A DNA stretch of 64,000 bases. Origin: Paroedura picta. Lineage: Eukaryota; Chordata; Lepidosauria; Squamata; Gekkonidae. The translations under genes and the position numbers were made by a program. Shown piece after piece: positions 11,401-20,547 of the stretch. A model generated the notes under the pieces. That model had not been told where the DNA came from. It worked only from the letters and a program-made list of their open reading frames with translations, and made no database searches. Numbering within the stretch: the stretch's first letter is position 1; every line of letters starts with the position of its first letter. Location of the stretch: positions 57,285,934 to 57,349,933 of the forward strand of contig NC_135374.1 of assembly GCF_049243985.1 (NCBI RefSeq), in the 5' to 3' direction.

Positions 11401-14342
11401 TTTAATGAGCTATTAACATTATGATAAATATTTTAGTACAGAGGAATACAACTGCTGAATGGATTGATTTAAGCAGTTGTCAGAGTTTCAGTCGTGGGAA
11501 GCAGGTCATTAAGCCAGTTTTCTGCATTATTGGTGTGTAAACTGCCATCAAGTTGCAGCTGTTTTCAAGGCAAGACAAGTTCAGAGGTGGTTTGCCATTG
11601 CTGGCCTCTGGATAGACCCTGTACTTGCTTGGTGGTCACCCATTCAGCTACTAAGTCTGCTTAGCTCCCAAGGTTGGATCATTCAGGTTAGGGTTCTGCA
11701 CTGTGGGTCTCCACAGACAGTATTCAGAAAGACATTACCTGTAAGTTGCATGTAAAGTGTTTCTTTGGTGTCCATCAATTTCATAGTGTGATCTGAATTT
11801 CCATATGGCTTGCACTCAACACTACAAATAACGCAACCTTCAGAGGTGCAAGCCACTTTTTCATGTTAGAAAGATGCCCCAAATCCTTGACCAGTTTGGT
11901 TGCCTTCTTTTAGCTCCCTTTCTAGAGACCTACATCCAGTATTCAAAATAAATAATACAAAGAAATGATACTGTTCTGTTTGTAATGTTTCCTAATTCTA
12001 GTAGGGGTTTTGTTTTCTTGCTGCTGTACCCTTTCATTGAACTGTCCCCTACAACCAACATTCCTCTCCTAGCTAGTCAGTCCATCAAAATATGCATGAA
12101 ATTAGGATTTTTAAATTATGTGCAAGAGTAAAATTTTGTTTACTCTTGCTTACATTAAGCCTCATATACCTTTTGTTGACTATGCATTCTATTTATGGAA
12201 ATTCTTTTGAAGCTCTTTGCAGACAGCTTCTAGTTTTAACATCCTAAATATCATCCAAAACCCCTTAATCTTCAGCTGTGGAGAAGGAGGCTATGAAAAA
12301 AGGTTAACTGGAAGTCTTGGGCATTGTGTTGCAAACATTAGATGTCATGTAGAGGTTGTAATAATAACCAGCAGAAGAACATGTTACAAACTAGGTGTAA
12401 CGTCTAAGAGCCTCCAACTGCCTTTCTGCATTGGTGCAGACTTATGTGTAAACCATGTGTTAAACAATTACACCTCTGTACAGCATGCTAGAGCCTCTTG
12501 TGGCGCAGAGTGATAAGGCAGCAGACATGCAGTCTGAAGCTCTGCCCATGAGGCTGGGAGTTCAATCCCAGCAGCTGGCTCAAGGTTGACTCAGCCTTCC
12601 ATCCTTCCGAGGTCGGTAAAATTGAGTACCCAGGTTGCTGGGGGGTAAGCGGTAATGACTGGGGAAGGCACTGGCAAACCACCCCGTATTGAATCTGCCA
12701 TGGAAACATTAGAGGGTGTCACCCCAAGGGTCAGACATGACCCAGTGCTTGCACAGGGGATACCTTTACCTTTTACAGCATGCTACAGGAAGCCAATCCT
12801 TATTCTTCAAGAAAAGACCACAAAGATGATTTTCCTGCTCGTGCTGAGAAGGCAGTGAAATTTAGAAAAGCTCTTTGGGAAGGGTTTGTTTTCTGATCAG
12901 AATGGTAGGCCTCTTTTGGCTTTACTAAATGTTGAACAAATCAACGTACCTCACATGTATACAATAATTCAATTTGTACTGAAGATAGAAATGCTTTCTG
13001 ACAAATATCTCAGGTTTGCTTTCTCTGTTTCAGGGTAATGAACCAGTAACTATTTCAGGACATATTAACTGTTTGACTCCAGGAAAGCATGGATTTCATG
13101 TCCATGAATATGGGGACAACACAAACGGTAACTTATGTGTTAATTATTGATAGCTGCTATGTATGGTTTTTGATACTGATAAAATAAGATTTTGTTATTA
13201 AATTGCAGTAAATCATTAGTGTTAATAGTAAAATTGTCAAGAGCATTATAAGCAGGTGGGAATACTTCTGGAGAACCATTATAAAATAGGTGGGAATTCT
13301 TCTTCCATGCATCTGGGGAACTGAGATGGAAATCTTGAAGGTGATTGTGTATTATCTTCAGTTCTTAATACCTCACCCTAGCACATGCCTCCCAGGATAG
13401 AACTCTTGTCAAATCTTTGTGGAGAAACAAGGGTTGACATCTTAAACCGCTCCTGCAGAGCGGATTAAATAAAGTAGTAAGGGCTAAAGGGGAGGAGATA
13501 GGGCAGGCTCTGTCCGGGATAAAAACTCGGAGGGCTTCACGGCTCCTGATCAGGCCCTCCGAGTGTCACTTGAGGGCCAAGCAGCCAATGGGGAGCCGTG
13601 CGAAGCGCTGCTTTGCCCTGCCTCGCCTGGGCCGGCCAGAGAGTCACCGCTCAGAGGAAAAAGCCTTCCCCAGCGGTAAGTCCTCCGGCCGGCTTCCCCT
13701 CGCCCAGGGAGCCTTCTGCTGGGCCCTGGGGCAGGCTCGCCTGCCCCTGTCCCTGGCAGAAGCCCACAAAGCCTGCCACCGCCGTCCTGAGCCTTCTGCC
13801 GGGCCCTGGGGCAGCCTCGTCTGCCCCTGGGCCTGGCACTAGGCCGCAGAGCCCGCCACCCCCATCCAGAGCCTTCTGCCGGGCCCTGGGGCAGCCGAGC
13901 CTGCCCCTGGGCCTGGCAGAAGGCCGCAAAGTCCCCTTTAAGGCCACCTACCTTCTTCCCAGCATTCTCTTTCTCCTTCCCTTCTTCCCAGCATTCCCTT
14001 TGTCCTTCCCTTTCTTCCTTCCTCCCTCTCTCCTGTCTGCCTCTTTCTGGCTACCTGTTTCTCTCCCTCTTCTTCTGTCTCTATCTTCCTCCCTTTCTGT
14101 CTTTCTCTCTATCTTTCTCCTTTTCCTCCTTCCTTCACCCCATCCCTCCACCCACCCACCATGCTAGGTCCCTCTATATTTTGGACACAGCGGGCTTAAT
14201 ATCTAGTACATGGCATAATTTTCACAAGTTAAAAAAAAGTAAAATGTTAATATGGCTGTTCATTCCCATGTACAAGCTTAAAGATGTACATAGGTAACTT
14301 TGTTGAGTGACTAGACAGACTAGTTTATTATTGTTGCTGTTG

Positions 14343-14396
<54 letters not shown>

Positions 14397-17384
14397 TAAT
14401 ATCCCGCCTCCCTCCGAAGCCTCGAGGCGGCTCACATAAAATCCCATCCCCTAAAATCCATAATAACAGTAACATAAAGTAATTAACAACCAATTGGTCA
14501 ACAATAAACAACAATTGATGGCATAGTCCTAATCATCGAGTCTCCGCAGCCTCAGCTGCAGGGAGGTGGAGGGAGCTGGCACTACCGCCGGATTTTGTGA
14601 GGGGGGGCCTAATCCTCCTCACCGCAAACCTGGCGGAAGAGCTCCGTTTTGCAGGCCCTACGGAATTTAAGTGTCTAAATTACTGCAAAGGGTGATGGAG
14701 GGAATTGCCAGTACTGAATTGTGTACAGTTTGCATGGGGACAGATGCTGATACTTTAGTGCCTTTTTACAGGATGTATCAGTGCAGGTGCTCACTTCAAC
14801 CCTGAGAAGAAAACACATGGTGGGCCGCAGGATGCAGTGAGGTAAGAACAGAACAGGGTCTTGCCTTCTGTGACTTTAAGTCACTCTTTCACAAAGTCAC
14901 ACTAGTACTTCCATAATTCCCACTCATTTGCTCCTGTTACCACATCTCATCCACACTTTTCTTTAAAAGCCATTGTGTGTTTTTTTTCAAGCTAGCTTCT
15001 GACTGATGTGCTTCATTTACAATCCATTATTCAGGTGGCCTTGTGGATTTTTCTTTCTTTACTACTGTTTCTCTTGGGATACTTTCATACCTTTTTGCCA
15101 CTCCTAGACTTTGGGTTTCTTCCTTTTCTGCCTGTGGCATACTTTCTGCTTTCCCAAGAGCCTTTTTCTTGCCAAGCTGACTTGTCAGTTGAGGGTCAGA
15201 ACTGAACTGTTGGTAAGTGGGTTTAGCTCCTTTCCACATATAAACTGTTGATAATCATTCAGTGCGCTATCTCAGCATAGTTGCTGAAGGTTGATTCTTG
15301 TGCCCATCAACTGATTTTCAGCTGCCTATATTGATTAGAAGGCTGTGGATAGTCAATGTGTCAAGTACCTACTTGAAACATAAATGAAGGTAATCCATAC
15401 ACATCTCTTAAATACTGAAATAGGGTATTGGTTTAGTCATATGTGACACAGACCAGGAGAACTTTGTCCTGCATGTAGTTTATTGAGGATTACATAAAAT
15501 ACAAGTACTAGAACAAGAAGAATTACAACCATACAATGAGGAATCAATACTTGAGTGCACTTCCATTACACTGAAAGCATCAGTCCCATAATGGGAACTC
15601 CAAATTGCAACGAGAATCCCACCTGAACTTTTTAGAACATTCTAGAATTCTATATACCCAAACTGTAAATGCCTCTCCCTGTGTTGCTGTTATAGCTGAT
15701 AGTTGGAATTGTATCTGTGGAGAATTCCAGTATTCAGACAACAGTAAAGGCTCAGCATGGTAGTTGCTAGAACCAAATAATCAAGGACCTTTATTGGCAT
15801 AAGAGAGCAGGATACTAAAGCTATCTTCCTCTGTTTAAGAGTAATGCTAGTTTTTGGTCCTGGCTTGATTTTGATCCTCTTCAATTCAGGGTTCATTTTC
15901 ATGGCTTTTAGGCATAGTTAGATTAGGTGGCTGAAAAAGGCTTTCTTTCTTGGAGAAAGTATTAAGCAGATATAGCATATAGAAGTGATGGATCAACTAG
16001 GTATTGTGCTAACTTGCAAATTCAGTGTGATAGAATTGTAATATCTTAAAGCTCAAATACAGTTCTCTTGAAGCTGTCAGCTTTCCATTTTTAACGATGG
16101 GTGAGGCAAGTAGCACCCATCAAAACCCCATTTAGTAACAGCTAACAAAATAGACTGAAATAATTATGTTCTAGGCATGTTGGGGATCTTGGAAATGTGA
16201 CTGCAGATGCCTCAGGAGTGGCAACATTGTCAATGCAGGACAGCGTAATTTCTCTCTCAGGGCCAAATTCAGTTATTGGGCGTTGCATGGTGGTAAGTAT
16301 TGACACATTCTTCCCTATAGGTTCTGTCTGGGGAAGGGCATCAGATTGATGATCTTGGGTAGGAGACTGTTGCTAATGAAAATCTTTGCTGGATGTCTCA
16401 AGTACTAAGTCTATGGTGTGGACTGATGTTCTCCTTTCCTGTATTCACTTCATTTGTACCACTCCCTTTCTCCCTAGTGAGGACTGAAAGTACACTTATT
16501 CTGTTCTCCTCTTTATCTTCACAACCCTAGGGGGTAAATTAAGCTGACAGTGTGGCTCACCCAATGTCACCCAGCTAGCCTCCATGGGGTTTGAACCAAG
16601 GTTTCTCAGGATACAGTCTGACAATTAAGCTGGTTGATACGTACGGCTTTGGATAACCTGCCAGGAGGCTGCACATAAAATCCTGCATACATTTAAATAA
16701 TGCTCTTGAAGCCAGATGGCTTCTGAATATAGCAGAATCTTCTTGCTGTAAGCTTCATGTAAAGAACCATGCAGTTATAGGATGTTCTTAATACTTTGTT
16801 CAAGCTGACATTATTGAACCCAAAATTTTTTATGTACAAAGAAATGGGGGAATGATGTTTTTTGAAGTTGTCTAGTCTGAAAATACGCTATATGATAGGC
16901 TTTATGGAACACATTAGTTTTTTCAGCCACAAATGCAAATACCAAAGTTTCCTGTTAGCCTGAGACCTACAGTGAGAGAGGTCTGTTCATATCTGATTGG
17001 AACTTCAGTTACCTGAGTGCACTGAATTCTTGTGAGAGATTAGTCAAGAATGTTAATACTGTAATAATCAGTCAAATAATATTTTCCTCATATAGATAAA
17101 ATCTACTTGTGAGCATTGGTCATTAATTGCCTTGTGGCTGAATTGTTTTAAGAGTTTGATTTTTCAAATATTCTGTTTTATATTCAGATCATTGTTGAAC
17201 TAGGAGAACTCATTAGTCCAGTTGTTTGCTGTTGTAAAACATGGGGTAATTCTGATTTATCTGCCACTTCTAGGTCCATGAAAAAGAAGATGATTTGGGT
17301 AGAGGAGGAAATGAAGAAAGCTTGAAAACTGGAAATGCTGGTGCTCGTTTAGCTTGTGGTGTGATTGGGCTTACTAAGGCATAG
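8313..17384 (+). CDS. SOD1: Cu/Zn superoxide dismutase (whole gene, five coding exons)
   Basis: Join of 8313-8402, 13034-13127, 14772-14841, 16175-16292 and 17274-17384: 483 nt, 160 residues plus TAG, in frame across all junctions. The enzyme converts superoxide to hydrogen peroxide and oxygen in the cytosol as a homodimer. Copper ligands are visible in GFHVHE (two His), in SAGAHFN and in VVHEK. Zinc ligands are in AHFN, THGG and RHVGD (His and Asp). The disulfide cysteines (in NGCIS and RLACG) and the active-site arginine (ARLACG) are present. The human exon count and junction positions are kept, including a GC donor in intron 1. The human protein has 154 residues. The extra residues come from the first of two in-frame ATGs (8313 and 8328), and starting at the second gives 155. 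Neighbour: SCAF4 downstream in convergent orientation, as in human. The identity is very secure. Confidence 0.97.
9960..10170 (+). mobile_element. tRNA-derived SINE (MIR/CORE-like) in SOD1 intron 1
   Basis: Plus-oriented copy with a worn tRNA-like head ('ttgattccccactcttt' at the B-box region). The phrase 'gctgggtgaccttgggcca', typical of MIR/CORE SINE cores, follows, and then a tail with 'tttgagatttcttctggtag'. It lies wholly inside SOD1 intron 1. Confidence 0.65.
10503..10890 (+). mobile_element. BovB-type RTE LINE, 3' end
   Basis: This encodes the C-terminal end of the BovB reverse-transcriptase polyprotein: [20 protein letters not shown], then [13 protein letters not shown] and a 'WRIIVHGV' end. 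It finishes with the usual 'ggacacaactttg' and an (AAC) tail. It is strongly similar to 31440-31828. Severely 5'-truncated, in SOD1 intron 1. The words 'tgtaatttctt' occur about 40 bases before the copy and again just after it, a possible displaced target duplication. Confidence 0.88.
11530..11720 (-). mobile_element. 5S-rRNA-related SINE remnant
   Basis: The wording 'agaggtggtttgccattgc', 'cttggtggtcacccattcag' and 'ctgcttagctccca' is the known reptile SINE consensus. Its reverse complement contains a 5S-rRNA-like stretch (GCTTAGCAGG and GATGGGAGACC types). It is diverged. The call is by remembered consensus. Confidence 0.45.
12491..12774 (+). mobile_element. Sauria-type tRNA SINE with target duplication
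   Basis: The head 'gagcctcttgtggcgcagag' has a Pol III A-box-like start, and 'gggagttcaatcccagc' is a B-box. The body ends 'ggggatacctttacctttt'. Direct repeats 'acagcatgcta' flank it at 12480-12490 and 12775-12785, a clean 11-bp target-site duplication, so the ends are certain. The family is a squamate tRNA SINE whose tail is known to resemble BovB 3' ends, which fits mobilisation by the BovB copies in this window. Confidence 0.85.
13034..13127 (+). CDS. SOD1: SOD1 coding exon 2
   Basis: 94 nt, preceded by a pyrimidine tract ending in CAG and followed by GTAACT. It encodes [20 protein letters not shown] then [11 protein letters not shown] and the first base of a Gly codon. It carries two copper-binding histidines (FHVHE). 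It is three bases shorter than the human exon (97 nt), a one-codon loss in the loop around the start of the exon. A Cys stands where human has Gly37. Confidence 0.95.
13444..13570 (+). repeat. Dispersed repeat module shared with 60325-60450
   Basis: The string 'aaaccgctcctgcagagcgg' contains a short hairpin. It is followed by 'taaataaagtagtaagggc' and 'gataaaaactcggagggc'. A parallel order of words appears at 60335-60440 ('aaaccgctctgcgggagc', 'aaagcagtaaggggtaag', 'gtaaaaactcaaaggggcc'). I do not recognise the family. Confidence 0.45.
13709..13948 (+). repeat. GC-rich tandem repeat, three 80-bp units
   Basis: Three units begin 'gagccttctgc' at 13709, 13789 and 13869, exactly 80 bases apart. 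Each contains 'gggccctggggcag' and 'ctgcccctg' blocks. The third unit runs into unique sequence near 13945. A long pyrimidine-rich tract (about 13960-14160) follows. The whole lies in SOD1 intron 2. Open frames over it are by-products of the GC-rich repeat. Confidence 0.8.
14347..14397 (+). repeat. (ATT)n microsatellite at a LINE tail
   Basis: About 17 perfect ATT units. On the minus strand this is an (AAT)n tail directly following the L2-like 3' end at 14398-14670, so it is the 3' tail of that element. Confidence 0.9.
14398..14670 (-). mobile_element. L2-like LINE, 3' end
   Basis: Read on the minus strand it carries the end of the LINE polyprotein (a stretch like 'CKTELFRQ') and then 'gtgagccgcctcgaggcttc' and an (AAT)n tail, a very common reptile LINE 3' end. 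The same family supplies 22090-22330 and 34740-36290. Confidence 0.6.
14772..14841 (+). CDS. SOD1: SOD1 coding exon 3
   Basis: 70 nt, the same length as in human, between a TTTTTACAG acceptor and a GTAAGA donor. It encodes [20 protein letters not shown] then AV and part of Arg. This is the zinc loop, with the bridging histidine in AHFN, a zinc histidine in THGG and the cysteine that forms the intrasubunit disulfide. Confidence 0.96.
16175..16292 (+). CDS. SOD1: SOD1 coding exon 4
   Basis: 118 nt, the human length, between TTCTAG and GTAAGT. It encodes [20 protein letters not shown] then [19 protein letters not shown]. It holds the zinc His and Asp of HVGD. The position of human Cys111 is Ser here, human His110 is Asn, and human Thr116 is Cys. 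Confidence 0.96.
16440..16640 (-). mobile_element. tRNA-derived SINE in SOD1 intron 4
   Basis: Reverse complement of the reptile SINE consensus: 'cacccagctagcctccatgg' and 'gggtttgaaccaaggtttct' (a B-box on the minus strand) are visible. It is diverged and intronic. Confidence 0.5.
17274..17384 (+). CDS. SOD1: SOD1 coding exon 5 with stop
   Basis: Encodes [20 protein letters not shown] then [16 protein letters not shown] and TAG. It has the fourth copper histidine (VHEK), the electrostatic-loop acidic pair (NEES), the active-site Arg (GARLACG) and the second disulfide cysteine. The acceptor is CTTCTAG. Confidence 0.96.
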   Translation, partial: VHEKEDDLGRGGNEESLKTGNAGARLACGVIGLTKA

Positions 17385-17560
17385 AGCCTCAAGACTACAA
17401 AGCACTTCATATGGAATGTAAATGTACCAGTGAAATTCTGTAGTTAATGGTGGGGGGGGGGGGAACCATTTAATTTCATGACTCTGTTAAATGGAATTTA
17501 AGCTGACAAGTTTGTTTTATGTATTGTTTGATGATTAAACTAGCAATGAAACATTATTCC
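17385..17560 (+). other. SOD1: Predicted SOD1 3' UTR
   Basis: Non-coding sequence after the TAG. A variant poly(A) signal ATTAAA sits at 17534-17539, and human SOD1 also uses ATTAAA-type signals. A G-run lies at about 17451-17463. The exact cleavage site is not visible, and a longer alternative 3' UTR cannot be excluded. Confidence 0.5.
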
Positions 17561-20204
17561 ATGAGCTGCTGCCACTATGCGAAGATTGGGTGCCATCAGT
17601 TCATTACTTCTCACAGGCAAAGTCTTCTGGGGTTAACTTCCTCATTGGAGAAAGTGTTTTGTGAAAGTATTTTTCATCGCTGTACCTGATTAGTACTTAA
17701 TACTAATGTGCAGTTAAGATTTCCACTATATCAAGTAATTGTGTGAATAAGCTGAAATAGCCTTACTTTGAAACTTGTTATTCGGTTTATTCTCTGTGAC
17801 CAAACTTAATACACTATGGAGTTCAAATGAAATCTTGAGTTTGTTTTAGTTCTGAATTAACATGCAGTAGAAGTATGTGGCTTACCTTCAGCTGGGCTCT
17901 AAATCAGTATTCCCTTCTCCTTCCCTAGAAAATATAACTTAGTTTACAATTCTGCTAATGACAGTGATGAGTACTGATTTTTCAAGTTTATTATCTAAGG
18001 ATCTTGTAGGCCTGTTTACTTTTCCAAGCCTGTTCTTGAGCGAAAAATAATATAGTTTTGACATGGATAGTAGCTTTCACAAAGTTGATTGGCTTCATAG
18101 CTGTCTTATGTATTCATCAATTTAGTAACATTAACTTTTTCATTATGCTTCACTGTTCCTAAACTAAAAGTTTAGCAAACATTCATGCTTTTACACATGC
18201 TTGCTTTGACTAAAACAGTGAGCTGACCCTGATGGGTAGTGGCATAAAAGAAAACTACTCTCTTTAAAGAGTGGGCAAATTTGTCTAAAATCATTCCCAT
18301 TGACCATTAATGTGGTGTGAAAACCCATCTCACTTCATACAGAGAAGTCTACAAAAATGTTGGCTACTTAATGGCATTCGGGCGGACTTGAAATTGGAAA
18401 GATATCCATTCCTGAAGCCATTCATTGTAGGTTTAGCCATCTTGCATTTGAACAATGCAGGTGATACTCCTTTCTTAGTGACAGCAGCAGCTTTGCCAGT
18501 ATTTTATGCTTTATTTAAACTATCTTGTACTCATTTTAAGTTTTCCTGCAAAGCATCATTACTAGAGGTGCACATTTAGTATATCTAAGCCCCCCAAAAA
18601 TACCCTTTTGGCATTTTCCAGCTATTCTTTCAACCAGATATTGATTGGGGCTGAATTTTGGGTATCAGAAATGGCATTTAAAGTTGTTGCAGTTCTTTTA
18701 AATGCCTTTCAGGTGAATTTCCTACTTGTGGGAGGCATTTAAAGGGACCACATTACCTTTAAATGACCTTTTCTCCTGCCACTGAAAACCATGGAAGATG
18801 GGAGCACCTCCTTAGGGGGCCCATAGAATTGGACCCCTTGTTCCAAACATTTTACATCTGGGTTTTTTTAGAAGCACCAGCAACTATGTTTCTAATTTGG
18901 TGCTTCTACCTTAAAACCCAGCTCAGCCCCAGGATGATATTCCTGGATAAATTCTCCATTATATACCTTATGGGGACCATTAACTATAATGGTTCCCATA
19001 GAGTATAATGGAGCTGAAAAAAATAGGATTCCCTGAATAAAATGCCAAAGTGTTATTGGCATTTGGGAATATCAGGAAGTATTGATATTTTTGGGTTTAA
19101 CCAGTACTTGAATTTGTTTCACTCAGGACTTTGAAATAATAGACTGAATAGAACTTCTGCAATCCTTCCAAGGCATCTGTATGCTGATTTTTATTCAATA
19201 CCTACTAAATACTTAACCCTTTCCATAAGTATGTAGGTAGTGGTGTTAGCTTTTGGAAATAGTATGGAAACAAAAGTTCAACACAGGGAAATAGATTTCA
19301 CAAGTATATGAAGTTTTTTTATTCTATTGCAAGAAAAATGTTCCTTCCTTAGATTCCCACCTTTGAACAAGAGAAACAAATCCATGTTTGCCTAAATGGG
19401 AGCTGTGCCTGAACTTGCCATGTTTAGCCAGAACAGAAAACATACAGAAAATCAAAACTTGAAGCTGTTTTTCAAAGCAGAAGAGCTTCAGCTGTTTGTG
19501 GCAACTAATGGGAGTCACCTTAGTGCATGGGTTAATTATGGAAACAGGAATTATACAGTCCCTCATGCTTGCTGCCATTTGTTAGTACTGACTGCATTTT
19601 TAAAACTGCTGTATAGGAGCTAATATATTCAGTATTTATTTTAGTTAAAAGTAATTGGACAGGTGGTACAACTAGGTTATGAAGTAGTCAGGCAAAACAG
19701 ACAATCTGCTTTCAAATATTCTACTCATGACATATTAGAATACAGTGGTAATTTGATGTGCCTTTTTTACCTTGCTTCCACTGAATACACCAATGGACTT
19801 AATTACAAAAATAAGCTAATGTACTTTCTGAGTTCTCACTTTATGGGGAAGTTCTTTTTAGGGCAACATTTTTACCATAGCATCAACTGGATTGGAAGGG
19901 GAGGAGAGAAGCAAAAATAATAGTTGATTCCACTGCAAACACTAAAATTTGTCTTAAAACAACATTTAAAGCTACTGTTTTTTCCCATCTAGTATAGTCA
20001 TGTAGATAATTAAAATGCAGAAATCTAAGAATCAATGTAACTACTACAAATATTTAGCTTCTGTGAACTGTTATACAAACATGTTTAACAAATTTAAACA
20101 AAGTCTAATTTAGACTCCCAATACAGCATTAACAGTTCAAACTTTAAGATGTTGAACAATCCTTTACCACTTCAGTGCAGTGTAGGAAGAATAGCACACA
20201 TTAA
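17561..20204. other. SOD1-SCAF4 intergenic region
   Basis: About 2.6 kb between the two convergent 3' ends. No gene is supported. Around 18565-19105 there is a partly self-complementary stretch with similar wording near both ends ('cccccaaaaatacc' on the left, 'tatttttgggttt' on the right). It may be a worn non-autonomous DNA element. Confidence 0.5.
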
Positions 20205-20547
20205 AGTTTGTTATGAAAATAGAGTTTATTAAAAACACATCCCTATTTGCCTTGAGGAGCTTTCACCGTTACCTTCACTTAAATTAAAAAAAAATAGAAA
20301 GCACTTCTAATTCTGACTTGTAAACTTTTTAAAGTCAAAACTTTTAAAAAGTTACAGCAAAAATGGGTAATGGTTTATTCATTTTTTGTGTTATTTTGTA
20401 ACTTTTAAATAGAAGGAAAGCAATTAAATTGCTTACATAGCCCCATAAACTATGGAGATGTGATAAAGCAGAAGCAAATATACAGCATACTGTACAACTC
20501 TAAAGCTCTACACTCCAATGTCACTTTTTTGACAAAGATTCCAGTCT
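20205..20547 (-). other. SCAF4: SCAF4 3' UTR with poly(A) signal
   Basis: After the stop codon the minus strand continues for about 340 bases to AATAAA (plus-strand 20225-20230). A TG-rich stretch near 20190-20200 could be the downstream element. Cleavage at about 20205-20212 is inferred. A longer 3' UTR cannot be ruled out. Confidence 0.6.

Noticed and set aside
13570-14167. Open frame of 189 codons in SOD1 intron 2
   Set aside because: It covers the 80-bp tandem repeat and a pyrimidine tract. The proline- and serine-rich reading is a by-product of the repeats.
14347-14397. CRISPR-like or other regular array
   Set aside because: It is a simple (ATT)n microsatellite at a LINE tail. No spaced repeats of CRISPR type occur anywhere in the window.
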